A stretch of 55,485 nucleotides of DNA, taken from Clostridiales bacterium (GTDB lineage: Bacteria > Bacillota > Clostridia > Christensenellales > Borkfalkiaceae). Shown piece after piece: positions 43,542-52,163 of the stretch. Position numbers and translations under genes: made by a program. Position 1 is the stretch's first letter. Each line of letters begins with the position of its first letter. The stretch covers positions 1-55,485 of the forward strand of contig SVIJ01000004.1 of assembly GCA_015069565.1 (NCBI GenBank), given 5' to 3'. The notes beneath the pieces are model-generated. The model ran no database searches, was not told the DNA's origin, and saw nothing but the letters and a program-made list of their open reading frames with translations.

Positions 43542-44978
43542 ATGATTGACAATTCCGTATATAACAATCCACTGATTACGCGCTATGCAAGCAAAGAGAT
43601 GCAGCATGCCTTTTCCGATGAAAAACGCTTCAAGCTTTGGAGAAAGCTTTGGATCGCGCTTGCGGAATCGGAAATGGAGCTTGGCTTAAACGTCACGCAG
43701 GAGCAGGTTGACGAGCTCAAAGCATACGCAGAAGACATTGATTACGAGCTTGCGGCGCAGTTCGAACGGGAAGTTCGTCACGACGTTATGGCGCACGTAA
43801 AGGCTTACGGGGCAAAGGCAACGAAGGCAATGCCGATTATTCACCTTGGCGCAACGAGCTGTTTCGTCAACTGTAATGCTGAAGCGATTATGATCGACGA
43901 AGCACTGGATTTGGTGCTTGCAAAGCTTGTCAACGTAATGGACAAGCTGAAAAAGTTTGCCTTAAAATATAAGGATATGCCGACGCTCGGCTTTACCCAT
44001 TTGCAGCCTGCACAGCTTACTACGGTTGGCAAGCGCGCGACTCTTTGGTTGCAGGATTTGAAGATGGACTACGACAACCTTATGGATTTGAAGTCGCACG
44101 TCAAGCTTCGTGGGGTAAAGGGCACGACGGGCACGCAAGCCAGCTTTATGGAGCTTTTCAACGGCGATGAAGCAAAGATTAAGCAGCTTGAACAAAAGGT
44201 TGTATCCAAGCTCGGCTATGATAGCGTATACGGCGTGACGGGTCAAACGTATCCTAGAAAGTTTGATTATAACGTTCTTTGCGTTCTTTCGCAGATTGCG
44301 CAAAGTGCGTATAAGTTCTCGAACGATATTCGTATTTTGCAAAACATGAAGGAAATTGAAGAACCGTTCGAAAAGAACCAAATCGGTTCGTCCGCGATGG
44401 CGTATAAGCGCAATCCGATGAGAAGTGAACGTATCGGCGCGCTTGCTCGCTACGTGATTTCCCTGCCGATGAACAGCGCCTTGACGGCGTCCACGCAGTG
44501 GTTTGAACGCACGCTGGACGACTCGGCAAACCGCCGTATTGTCAACGCACAGGCATTCCTTTCCGTTGACGCCATTCTCAATATCTATATGAACGTTGCG
44601 GAAAATTTAGTCGTTTACGAAAAGGTTATTGCAAAGCACATTCGCGCCGAGCTTCCGTTTATGGCTACCGAAAACATCATGATGGAATGTGTGAAGGCAG
44701 GCGGCAACCGTCAAGAGCTTCACGAACGCATCCGCGTTCTTTCCATGGAAGCAGGCAAGAACGTGAAGTTGGAAGGGAAGGAAAATAATTTGATCGATCT
44801 TATCAAGCAGGACGAAATGTTTGCACCTGTATGGGATCATATCGACGATATTTTGGACGCAACGAAGTTCATCGGCAGAGCGCCTTCACAGACGGTCGAG
44901 TTTATTATGAATGAAATCGAGCCGATTATGGTCAAGCATGCGAACTTGCTTGGCAAGTCGGGCGACGTTAGGGTATAA
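43542..44978 (+). CDS. purB: Adenylosuccinate lyase
   Basis: 478 aa. Two steps of purine synthesis (SAICAR and adenylosuccinate cleavage). HLGATSCFV and THLQPAQ carry the catalytic histidines; the fumarase-superfamily signature reads GSSAMAYKRNPMRSE. ATG 43542 with AAGGAG replaces ORF-track 43494, which lies inside the cyclophilin gene. The next small gene begins 4 nt after the stop, so the following cassette is likely co-transcribed. Confidence 0.96.
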   Translation: MIDNSVYNNPLITRYASKEMQHAFSDEKRFKLWRKLWIALAESEMELGLNVTQEQVDELKAYAEDIDYELAAQFEREVRHDVMAHVKAYGAKATKAMPIIHLGATSCFVNCNAEAIMIDEALDLVLAKLVNVMDKLKKFALKYKDMPTLGFTHLQPAQLTTVGKRATLWLQDLKMDYDNLMDLKSHVKLRGVKGTTGTQASFMELFNGDEAKIKQLEQKVVSKLGYDSVYGVTGQTYPRKFDYNVLCVLSQIAQSAYKFSNDIRILQNMKEIEEPFEKNQIGSSAMAYKRNPMRSERIGALARYVISLPMNSALTASTQWFERTLDDSANRRIVNAQAFLSVDAILNIYMNVAENLVVYEKVIAKHIRAELPFMATENIMMECVKAGGNRQELHERIRVLSMEAGKNVKLEGKENNLIDLIKQDEMFAPVWDHIDDILDATKFIGRAPSQTVEFIMNEIEPIMVKHANLLGKSGDVRV

Positions 44979-44982
44979 GCTT

Positions 44983-45135
44983 ATGAAAAAGATAAGTATA
45001 GTGTTGCTAGCGGTAATGCTTGCGATGGGGTTGTTTGCTTTTTCGTCCTGTGGAAAAGACGGGTCGAAAGATGCAAACAATAATTCCGTCGTTCAAGATG
45101 AAAACGGTATAGAGTTCCCCGAAGAATGGAATTAA
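44983..45135 (+). CDS. Small lipoprotein-like peptide; candidate substrate of the adjacent cassette
   Basis: 50 aa. Lys-containing start (MKKIS), hydrophobic core VLLAVMLAMGLFAF, then a SSC lipobox-like site with Cys23. The predicted mature part is only about 28 residues: a hydrophilic Asn/Ser/Asp-rich stretch ending in the acidic, Trp-containing EFPEEWN. Ribosome binding site is weak (AGGG). It lies 4 nt after purB and 12 nt before the HPr-kinase-like gene. It could be a peptide handled by the cassette or a simple lipoprotein remnant. Confidence 0.6.
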   Translation: MKKISIVLLAVMLAMGLFAFSSCGKDGSKDANNNSVVQDENGIEFPEEWN

Positions 45136-45147
45136 CGGATAATAACG

Positions 45148-45879
45148 ATGATTTATAAAATAGCGGGTCTTCGCATTGAAATCAAAAATGAATACGCGTA
45201 TACCGACCGTTTTTGCGCCAAGTACCTTTCCGACGATCAAACGTCACCGCCCGATATTGTGGCTACGGCATCGAAGGACGAGATTGACGAGGAGCGCGCT
45301 GGCGCGCCGCAATTCTCGGACGGATATTTGGAAAATATCTGCCTGTATCGCAGTATGTGCTTGCAAATGCCGCAGTTTGATAGGATGCTTTTGCACGCGG
45401 CAGTTCTCGAATACGAAGGGAAAGCCTACGCCTTTTTAGGTAGAAGTGGCACGGGCAAATCTACGCACACAGGGCTTTGGCTTAAATATTTGGACAGCGC
45501 AAAGATTGTCAACGGCGACAAGCCGATTTTGTCGATCGGCGAAAAGGACGTTATTGCATACGGCACGCCGTGGATGGGCAAGGAAGGTCGCGGCGAGAAT
45601 ACACAAGCGCCTTTGATGGGGCTGTGCTTTTTACAGCAAGCAAAGGAAAACTCCATTCGCCGCTTGACGCCTACGGAAACGGCGGCAAAGCTCTTTTTGC
45701 AAATCCTGCTTCCTACGGAAGCGGTTGCCGCAGAAAAAACGTTGGAACTTGCGGATAAGCTAATTCAAAACGTACCTGCTTGGTTGCTTTGTTGTGATAT
45801 TTCAGACGAAGCAGTGCGTTGTTCGTTCGAAAGTATGACAGGGCAATCCTTTGCTCAAAAAAGAAACGGAGAAGAATAA
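45148..45879 (+). CDS. HPr kinase/PEPCK-fold protein kinase-like protein
   Basis: 243 aa. P-loop GRSGTGKST (98-106), preceded by LLHAAVLEY with the conserved His83, and followed by VNGDKPIL and the GTPWMGKEG stretch. These are hallmarks of HprK-related kinases found next to PqqD proteins, some of which phosphorylate peptide precursors in lasso-peptide clusters. No HPr-binding N-terminal domain, so it is not the classical HPr kinase. The stop is 1 nt before pqqD. Confidence 0.75.
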   Translation: MIYKIAGLRIEIKNEYAYTDRFCAKYLSDDQTSPPDIVATASKDEIDEERAGAPQFSDGYLENICLYRSMCLQMPQFDRMLLHAAVLEYEGKAYAFLGRSGTGKSTHTGLWLKYLDSAKIVNGDKPILSIGEKDVIAYGTPWMGKEGRGENTQAPLMGLCFLQQAKENSIRRLTPTETAAKLFLQILLPTEAVAAEKTLELADKLIQNVPAWLLCCDISDEAVRCSFESMTGQSFAQKRNGEE

Positions 45880-45880
45880 T

Positions 45881-46144
45881 ATGAAAATCAAAAACGGATT
45901 TGTGGTTAGAAGAGTTGCCGATCAATGCGTGGTCGTGCCTGTTGGTGAAATGAGCAAAAAGTTCCGTGGAATGATCAATTTGAACGCCACGGGCGAATTC
46001 CTTTGGAGCTTTTACACCAAGGAGCATACGCTTGAAGAAGGGGTTGCCGCTTTGACTGCGGAATACGACGTTGCCGAAGATGTGGCTCGCGCGGACGTTG
46101 AGCGTTTCATCAAAACGCTTACCGAAAACGGTTTTGCGGATTGA
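45881..46144 (+). CDS. PqqD-family peptide-recognition (RRE-type) protein
   Basis: 87 aa. Winged-helix PqqD fold: N-terminal beta hairpin (FVVRRVADQCVVVPVG), the family stretch INLNATGEFLWSFY, then helices with VERFIKTLTENGFAD. PqqD-like domains bind leader peptides and present them to modifying enzymes. ATG 45881 (GGAG nine bases upstream) replaces ORF-track 45851. It is coupled to the kinase (1-nt gap) and to the peptidase (1-nt gap). Confidence 0.8.
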   Translation: MKIKNGFVVRRVADQCVVVPVGEMSKKFRGMINLNATGEFLWSFYTKEHTLEEGVAALTAEYDVAEDVARADVERFIKTLTENGFAD

Positions 46145-46145
46145 T

Positions 46146-46634
46146 ATGCAGGCGGCGGAAAGATTAAAAATTGAAGAAGTGATTGCTCAGCAGGGATATT
46201 ATGCAGGTCCGACGGTAGGGGTTAGTATGCTTCCTATGCTCAAAGAGCGTAGGGATACGATCGTCGTACGCGCAAAGACGGAAAAGCTAAAGCCCTTGGA
46301 TGTCGCTTTATACCGTCGCGGAAACGCTTACGTTTTACATCGCGTGCTCTATCCTACGCCTACGGGGTATATTATTCGCGGTGATAATTGTTATAGCAAT
46401 GAAAACATCCCCGAAGAAGACGTTTTTGGCGTTTTAACGGAGTTTTACCGCAAGGACAAGCATTATTATTGCACGGATAAAAAGTACTTAAAATACGCAA
46501 AAAGAAGGGTAAAAACATACAAGTTCCGTCGTTTTTTCGTACGGCTTTGGGTTTGTTTTAAGGCAGTCGTTAAGAAGATTTTACGATTTTTTGGTTGGAG
46601 AAGGAATAATAATGGGAAAGAAAGCAACGTCTAA
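46146..46634 (+). CDS. S24/S26-type serine peptidase (SipW-like catalytic dyad)
   Basis: 162 aa. GVSMLPML holds the nucleophile Ser27. VLHRVL carries His65 at the position of the general base in SipW/ER-type signal peptidases, and GYIIRGDNC is the later conserved box. No N-terminal membrane anchor is seen; instead a basic, aromatic C-terminal helix (KFRRFFVRLWVCFKAVVKKILRFF) may associate with the membrane. The 3' end overlaps the ABC gene by 23 nt. Likely processes a peptide substrate of this cassette. Confidence 0.75.
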   Translation: MQAAERLKIEEVIAQQGYYAGPTVGVSMLPMLKERRDTIVVRAKTEKLKPLDVALYRRGNAYVLHRVLYPTPTGYIIRGDNCYSNENIPEEDVFGVLTEFYRKDKHYYCTDKKYLKYAKRRVKTYKFRRFFVRLWVCFKAVVKKILRFFGWRRNNNGKESNV

Positions 46635-48273
46635 CAAGGGAAAGGCTTGGTTGAAGCGCGAAATGCGCCCGTACCGCGCCTCGATTGCGTTCGTGACCGT
46701 TTTGTCCGTATTATCGACGATCGCCGCGTTGTTGTTTGCGTATACCATTCAATTCTTGGTGGCGGCGGCAGAAGAGAAAAACGAGCAAACTATTTTGCTC
46801 GTTTCGATTATTTTGCTTGGAATTTTAGCGCTGAAAATTTTCATGCGCGTATTTTACGGTTATTGCGGGGAACGTCTTTGCAGCAGAATGCTTTCCGAGC
46901 AAAGAACGAGCGTTTTCGGCAAGATTTTGCGCTCGAATTACGCATCGGTTGGGGAATATCATAGTGGTGATCTTTTGACGCGCATCACGTCGGACTTATC
47001 GGAAGTGGTTGTATCTTCCGTAGGCTTGCCAGCTTCGCTAGTCGGGATGGCGGTTCAATGCGTAGGCGCAATCGCCGCGCTTGCTACGCTTGATCCTTTG
47101 TTTACAGCTATTTACGTGCTTTGCGGCGTGATCGGCGGCGCATTGACGGGCTTGCTTAGAAAGAAGGTAAAGACATTACATAAGGGCTTGATGAAAATCG
47201 ACGGCGAATCCCGTTCCTTTATGCAAGAAGGCTTGGCTTCCTTGCTTACGATTAAGGCGTATAACGCCGAAGAAAAGGTCGCACAAAAGGCGGACGACTA
47301 TTCCGAGAAGTATTACCGCGCGAGATTAAAACGCAACGTTTTAAGGACGATTATGAACTCGTCTATGCACATTCTCAGCAACGTTGGGCTGATTTTTGCG
47401 GTAATTTGGTGCAGTATTCGCTTAATGAGCGGAATGGAATTTGGCGCAATGCTTTCCATCGTTTTGCTTTTGAATCAGTTGCAACATCCATTCTCGGCGA
47501 TCTCGAACGTAATACCTTCGATTTTTTCTAGACAAGCAAGCGCAGAACGCTTGGACGAGATTACCTCGGTAGCCGAAGAAACATCCATAGCCCAAGAAAC
47601 GCTCTCGGCGGATGAAGTACAAGGATTTTCACTTACGAACGTTTCCTTTGATTACGGCAGGGAAAAGGTCTTGCAGGGCGTTAGCTTGTCCGTTGAAAAT
47701 GGCGAAAGTATCTGTATTGTCGGCAACTCGGGTTCGGGAAAAAGTACCTTGTTCAAGCTTTTGCTTGGCGTCTATAAACCTACTAGCGGCGAAATGGTAT
47801 TAAGCAAGAAAAACGGTGACAGGGTAGATTATGCCGCAAAGCCTAAGGATATGTTTGCATACGTTCCGCAGGGAAATTTCTTGTTCTCTGGAACGATCAA
47901 AGAAAACCTACTCTTTTTTGCAAAAGGCGACGTATCCGAAGACGAGATTAAAGACGCGCTGACTATCGCGCAAGCGGAGTTTGTTTACGAGCTTCCAGAC
48001 GGTATCGACACCGTGCTTTCCGAGCGCGGCGCAGGGCTTTCCGAAGGTCAGCAACAGCGTTTGGCGATTGCAAGGGCATTGCTTTCCAATCGTCCCGTGC
48101 TTCTTTTGGACGAAGCGACGAGCGCCCTTGATAGCGAAACGGAAGGAAAGCTCTTGTCCGCAATCAAAGCGCTCGAAGGAAAAACCTGTATTATGGTCAC
48201 GCATCGTCCTGCGGCGCTTGCGCTTGCCGATAGAGTATATCGCATTTTAGACGGCACGGTGGAAGTATTATAG
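46612..48273 (+). CDS. ABC exporter half-transporter (TMD-NBD fusion)
   Basis: 553 aa. About six membrane helices in the first 310 residues (for example IAFVTVLSVLSTIAALLFAY), then a nucleotide-binding domain with Walker A GNSGSGKST, signature LSEGQQQ and Walker B LLLDEATSALD. It lacks an N-terminal C39 peptidase domain, so leader cleavage, if any, would fall to the S26 peptidase beside it. Works as a homodimer by family. ATG 46612 with AAGGAA replaces ORF-track 46591. Last gene of the cassette. Confidence 0.88.
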   Translation: MGKKATSNKGKAWLKREMRPYRASIAFVTVLSVLSTIAALLFAYTIQFLVAAAEEKNEQTILLVSIILLGILALKIFMRVFYGYCGERLCSRMLSEQRTSVFGKILRSNYASVGEYHSGDLLTRITSDLSEVVVSSVGLPASLVGMAVQCVGAIAALATLDPLFTAIYVLCGVIGGALTGLLRKKVKTLHKGLMKIDGESRSFMQEGLASLLTIKAYNAEEKVAQKADDYSEKYYRARLKRNVLRTIMNSSMHILSNVGLIFAVIWCSIRLMSGMEFGAMLSIVLLLNQLQHPFSAISNVIPSIFSRQASAERLDEITSVAEETSIAQETLSADEVQGFSLTNVSFDYGREKVLQGVSLSVENGESICIVGNSGSGKSTLFKLLLGVYKPTSGEMVLSKKNGDRVDYAAKPKDMFAYVPQGNFLFSGTIKENLLFFAKGDVSEDEIKDALTIAQAEFVYELPDGIDTVLSERGAGLSEGQQQRLAIARALLSNRPVLLLDEATSALDSETEGKLLSAIKALEGKTCIMVTHRPAALALADRVYRILDGTVEVL

Positions 48274-48349
48274 TTTCCTGTAATTTATGTGCATTGTTAA
48301 AAATAAAACGCTTATCAAATATTTAAGATGCTCGCACGTTAAAAGTAAA

Positions 48350-48381
48350 ATAAAAATGAGCATCCACAGCGTAGATGCTCA
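48350..48381 (-). terminator. Terminator of tRNA-Leu (minus strand)
   Basis: TGAGCATC/GATGCTCA 8-bp stem; on the minus transcript it is followed by UUUUUAUUUU. It may also stop the converging ABC-exporter transcript. Confidence 0.85.
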
Positions 48382-48385
48382 TTCT

Positions 48386-48471
48386 TGGTGCCGAAGGTGG
48401 GACTTGAACCCACACGGTATCGCTACCAACGGATTTTGAGTCCGTCGCGTCTGCCATTCCACCACTTCGGC
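48386..48471 (-). tRNA. tRNA-Leu(CAA)
   Basis: Class II tRNA on the minus strand with acceptor GCCGAAG/CTTCGGC, discriminator A and encoded CCA, anticodon stem ACGGA/TCCGT with loop CTCAAAA (anticodon CAA, plus-strand 48436-48438), a long variable arm and T-arm GTGGG TTCAAGT CCCAC. It reads UUG codons. Confidence 0.95.
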
Positions 48472-48491
48472 GTTCGTCGAAAGCTCTATTA

Positions 48492-48520
48492 TTATATAAG
48501 ATTGTTTCAAAAAAAGCAAG
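48492..48520 (-). promoter_or_regulatory. Promoter of tRNA-Leu
   Basis: On the minus strand TTGCTT, 17 bp, TATAAT. The tRNA starts 20 nt downstream. Between here and polA I see only AT-rich sequence and no clear plus-strand promoter. Confidence 0.8.
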
Positions 48521-48631
48521 CGTTTTTATGGGTAAAAAATAAAAATATTTCTTCTTTTTCGCATTTTTATACTTTTTTTTGGAATTGTAAATACTAAATG
48601 ATATCAACCGCGATAAAAGCAGGGGAACGAT

Positions 48632-51232
48632 ATGGAAAAATTGATACTGATTGATGGAAATAGTTTGTTGAATAGGGCATTTTATGCAACGCCTGTTTTT
48701 ACGACCAAGGACGGCACGCCTACGAACGGCGTTTTTGGTTTTATAAAATTGCTCTTAAAGATTATTTCCGATAAAAAGCCTACGCATGCGGTTGTTGCCT
48801 TTGACGTACACGCGCCTACCTTCCGCCATAAAGAGTATTCCGAATACAAAGCTGGGCGTAAGCCGATGCCGCAGGAGCTCGCCGTTCAAATGCCCATTTT
48901 GAAGGACGTTTTACGCGCGATGGGCGTTTGCATTTGCGAACAGGCAGGCTACGAAGCGGACGATATTATCGGTACGTTGGCAAAGCGTTTTTCTATGCAA
49001 ACCTACGTTTATACGGGTGACCGCGATGCCTACCAGCTTGTCGACGGATCAACCACCGTTTGCTATACAAAGCGTGGCGTAAGCGAGCTTTTAGAGCTGA
49101 CTAGCGAAAATTTTCAAGACGAAATCGGCTTAACGCCGTCGCAAATTATTGATTTGAAAGCGCTAATGGGGGATAAATCGGACAACATTCCAGGCGTTGC
49201 GGGTGTGGGTGAGAAATCCGCTTACGGGCTTTTAAGGGACTATAAAGACTTAGAAGGGGTGTATGCGCATATTGATGAAATCAAGGGTGCGCTGCAACAA
49301 AAGCTAATTGCAAATAAAGAAACGGCATTCTTCTCTAAGTTTTTGGCAACGATTTTGACAACCGCGCCGCTTGAACTCCGTTTGGAAGATTGCCTTTTGC
49401 GCAAGCCTTTCCCGTATGCGCTCAAAGAACGCTTTGTTGAGCTTGAATTTAAGAGTCTACTTTCCATGCCGATTTTTGCCGACAAGGAAGAAGCGCAAGA
49501 AGAAGCGCCGCAAATTAGCGCTTTAATTGAGCCAACATCAACGCAGATTACCGTTTCTTATGCGATGGAGTTTGTACCGATTTTAGCGTCGTTTGAAGGG
49601 GATGAAATCGGTTTTTACCGTTCAAAAAACGGTGTGCACGTTTACTTGCGACAACCGAAGAAGGAAATTGAAAACGAGTGCATAGAATATTATTTGCCCA
49701 TTCGTACAAGTTTGCTGGATATCGGCTTTTTTGAGCCTGAGCTCTATCCGTTTTTTGAGCAGATTTTTAGTGGAAAATACACGGTATATGCCTACAACGC
49801 AAAGGAAGTTTTGCACGATTTGTATAGGGCAGGTATCCGTTCAACGGCAAAAATCGAAGATGTTAGCATTTTGAAGTGCTTGTCCGACGGTTTGGCAAAT
49901 ACCGATGGTTTGGATTACTGCTTGCAGTATCATTCCTTAAATGTCGAACACCGCGCTTACGGCGTTTACAGGCTCTACCAAATCTATATGGGGGCATTAA
50001 CCGAAAAAGAAAAGGCCTTGTATAAAGACGTGGAATTGCCCCTTGTTCAAGTCCTGTTTGATATGGAAACGCAGGGTGTTTGCGTCAACGAAAGTATTTT
50101 GAAAGAGCTTTCCGTAAAATATAGCGACGAGCTGAAAGCTCTGACTGCAAAAATCCACGAGCTTGCGGGCGAAGTTTTTAATATCAATTCCACTCAGCAG
50201 CTTGGAAAAATCTTATTTGACAAGCTTGCAATCGGCTCGGGGAAGAAGAAAGCGAAGACAACGAAATCCTACAAAACGACGGCGGAAGAGCTTGAAAAAT
50301 ACGTGGGCGAACACGAAATTATTCCCTTAATTTTGCGTTATCGTCAGGCGCAAAAGCTGAACTCAACCTATATTGAAGGCTTTAAGCCGCTCATTCAAAA
50401 CGGAAAAATTCACACAACGTATAGCCAAATCAATACGACGACGGGTCGGCTGTCGAGTGCAAACCCGAACCTGCAAAACATTCCTGTTCGTAGCGACGAA
50501 GGGAAAGAGCTTAGAAAACTGTTTGCGGCAAGTGAAGGAAATGTTCTGTTGGATGCAGACTATTCGCAGATCGAGCTTCGTCTTTTAGCGCATTTTTCTG
50601 GGTGTAAGGAACTAATTAAAGCGTATAACGACGATTTGGATATCCACGCAATTACGGCGTCGCAGGTCTTTGGCGTTCCCTTAGAAAGCGTCACAAAAGA
50701 GATGCGCCGCAACGCAAAAGCCGTCAATTTTGGCATTATTTACGGCATCAGCTCGTTTGGGCTTGGGAAGGATTTAGGGATTTCCGCTCGCCAAGCGCAA
50801 GAGTATATCGATCGGTATTTTGCTTCCTATTCTTCGGTGCAGGATTATATGAATCAAAACGTAGAATCGGCAAAGGAAAAGGGGTATACGATTACGCTTT
50901 TGGGCAGAAGGCGTGTGATTAACGAGCTAAAATCTTCCAATTTTAACGTTCGTTCCTTTGGCGAGCGCGCGGCAATGAATATGCCTTTGCAGGGATCAAG
51001 TGCGGACATTATCAAGCTTGCTATGCTTGGTGTTTCTCGTCGATTACGAGAAGGGGGATATAAGGCAAAGCTCGTTTTGCAGGTGCACGACGAATTGCTT
51101 ATTGATTGCCCGATAGATGAACAAGCCGCTGTTTCTAAAATCTTGAAAGAAGAAATGGAAAACGCCGTATCGCTTTCCGTTCCGCTTACCGTGGAAGTGG
51201 GCGTGGGTAAGACGTGGTTTGATGCAAAATAA
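48632..51232 (+). CDS. polA: DNA polymerase I
   Basis: 866 aa. N-terminal 5'-3' exonuclease/flap domain (LIDGNSLLNRAFYA, YEADDIIG, GDKSDNIPGV). The middle domain corresponds to the 3'-5' exonuclease but lacks the DxE motif, so proofreading is probably absent, as in Bacillus. The polymerase domain is intact: DADYSQIELR, RRNAKAVNFGIIYG and QVHDELL. Possibly co-transcribed with coaE. Confidence 0.97.
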   Translation: MEKLILIDGNSLLNRAFYATPVFTTKDGTPTNGVFGFIKLLLKIISDKKPTHAVVAFDVHAPTFRHKEYSEYKAGRKPMPQELAVQMPILKDVLRAMGVCICEQAGYEADDIIGTLAKRFSMQTYVYTGDRDAYQLVDGSTTVCYTKRGVSELLELTSENFQDEIGLTPSQIIDLKALMGDKSDNIPGVAGVGEKSAYGLLRDYKDLEGVYAHIDEIKGALQQKLIANKETAFFSKFLATILTTAPLELRLEDCLLRKPFPYALKERFVELEFKSLLSMPIFADKEEAQEEAPQISALIEPTSTQITVSYAMEFVPILASFEGDEIGFYRSKNGVHVYLRQPKKEIENECIEYYLPIRTSLLDIGFFEPELYPFFEQIFSGKYTVYAYNAKEVLHDLYRAGIRSTAKIEDVSILKCLSDGLANTDGLDYCLQYHSLNVEHRAYGVYRLYQIYMGALTEKEKALYKDVELPLVQVLFDMETQGVCVNESILKELSVKYSDELKALTAKIHELAGEVFNINSTQQLGKILFDKLAIGSGKKKAKTTKSYKTTAEELEKYVGEHEIIPLILRYRQAQKLNSTYIEGFKPLIQNGKIHTTYSQINTTTGRLSSANPNLQNIPVRSDEGKELRKLFAASEGNVLLDADYSQIELRLLAHFSGCKELIKAYNDDLDIHAITASQVFGVPLESVTKEMRRNAKAVNFGIIYGISSFGLGKDLGISARQAQEYIDRYFASYSSVQDYMNQNVESAKEKGYTITLLGRRRVINELKSSNFNVRSFGERAAMNMPLQGSSADIIKLAMLGVSRRLREGGYKAKLVLQVHDELLIDCPIDEQAAVSKILKEEMENAVSLSVPLTVEVGVGKTWFDAK

Positions 51233-51238
51233 ATAATA

Positions 51239-51294
51239 GTTTCACATAAACCGTTTCACAAACACAAAAATGAAACAATAAACGTGAAACAATA
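51239..51294. repeat. Opposed tandem 14-bp repeats between polA and coaE (arrays R1 and R2)
   Basis: R1: GTTTCAC at 51239 and 51253. R2: TGAAAC at 51271 and 51285. Each pair has an exact 14-bp period, and the two arrays are inverted relative to each other. R1 and R2 can pair imperfectly into a hairpin that ends at the coaE ribosome binding site. Confidence 0.75.
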
Positions 51295-51301
51295 GGTGTA
51301 T

Positions 51302-51913
51302 ATGAAGAAAAGAGTTATCGCAATTACAGGCGGAATAGGAAGTGGTAAATCGACCGTAGCAAGCTTTCTAAAAAAGCTGGGGTATCCTGTGTATTCCTGT
51401 GATGCTATTTACAATGAAATCTATCCGTCGAAGGAATATCAGGCGCTCTTGAAGGCGACGTTTCCTTCTTTGGGTGCTACGGAAACGGTGGATCGTAAGG
51501 CGCTTGCTTCGCTCGTCTTTTCAAATGAAAGCGAGCTTAAAAAGCTAAACGCGCTTTCCCATCAAGCAATTATGTCTGTGCTTGACGATAAAATCGCTGC
51601 GACGGATAGTCCGCTTGTGTTTGCGGAAGTACCGCTCTTATTTGAAAGTGGCTTTGAAAATTGTTTTGATTATATCCTTGTCGTTATGCGTTCTTTATCC
51701 GATCGCCTTAATGCAATCTTCGCGCGCGATCACCTTTCGATGGAGCAGGCAATGCAACGCATTGAAAATCAGTTTGATTACGATACGGCTGTAAGCAGTG
51801 GACGTTTTGATTCCATGCCGTATTTTTTACTTCAAAACGATGGCGATATTTTTATGTTGGAAGAAAAAACAAAAATCATTCTTCAAAAAATCGCAACACA
51901 AATGAAACAATAA
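51302..51913 (+). CDS. coaE: Dephospho-CoA kinase
   Basis: 203 aa. Last step of coenzyme A synthesis. P-loop TGGIGSGKST, then SCDAIYNEIY, and VPLLFESGFENCFDYILVV in the substrate region. ATG 51302 is used (the ORF-track GTG 51296 is 6 nt upstream); the nearby AGGTG is close. The last codons (MKQ stop) are part of repeat array R3, so the C-terminus overlaps a repeat. Confidence 0.93.
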   Translation: MKKRVIAITGGIGSGKSTVASFLKKLGYPVYSCDAIYNEIYPSKEYQALLKATFPSLGATETVDRKALASLVFSNESELKKLNALSHQAIMSVLDDKIAATDSPLVFAEVPLLFESGFENCFDYILVVMRSLSDRLNAIFARDHLSMEQAMQRIENQFDYDTAVSSGRFDSMPYFLLQNDGDIFMLEEKTKIILQKIATQMKQ

Positions 51914-51926
51914 CCGTGAAACAATA
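51903..51926. repeat. Tandem 14-bp repeat array R3 at the coaE stop
   Basis: TGAAACAATAACCG followed by TGAAACAATA, nearly identical to R2 (TGAAACAATAAACG, TGAAACAATA). It spans the coaE stop codon. Confidence 0.75.
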
Positions 51927-51937
51927 AATTGATATCT

Positions 51938-52003
51938 AATACCCGACCATTCCCCTAGGCATAATTTTGACCTATGTCAGAGAGTGGTGGGGTATTTTGT
52001 TTT
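51938..52003 (+). terminator. Long hairpin, probable terminator after coaE
   Basis: AATACCCGACCA and TGGTGGGGTATT pair with one mismatch around a structured 35-nt loop (inner TAGG/CCTA), followed by TTGTTTT. Confidence 0.6.
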
Positions 52004-52136
52004 ATATATTGTGGATTTCAGGGATAAAAAGGCGAAAATTGCATAGAATAATGTCAGGCATAATAACTATGCAAGACATAATACTTTTATTTTGCGTGGC
52101 ATAATTATTATGTGACGCATACTATTATTTTTTATA
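52004..52136. other. Structured AT-rich non-coding region between coaE and glgB
   Basis: No credible ORF. It contains TTGCATAG (52039-52046) facing CTATGCAA (52067-52074), a GCATA/TATGC dyad, and the hairpin GCGT..CATAAT-T-ATTATG..ACGC (52094-52118). GGCATAAT occurs at 52057 and 52098 (also at 51958), with variant GACATAAT at 52075, and ATGTCAG at 51974 and 52051. It could be a small mobile element remnant, a small RNA or an operator region. Confidence 0.45.
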
Positions 52137-52139
52137 ATT

Positions 52140-52163
52140 GTTTCACAAATATGGTTTCACAAA
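52140..52163. repeat. Tandem 14-bp repeat array R4 upstream of glgB
   Basis: GTTTCACAAATATG followed by GTTTCACAAA: the same unit, period and orientation as R1, inverted relative to R3. Confidence 0.75.
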
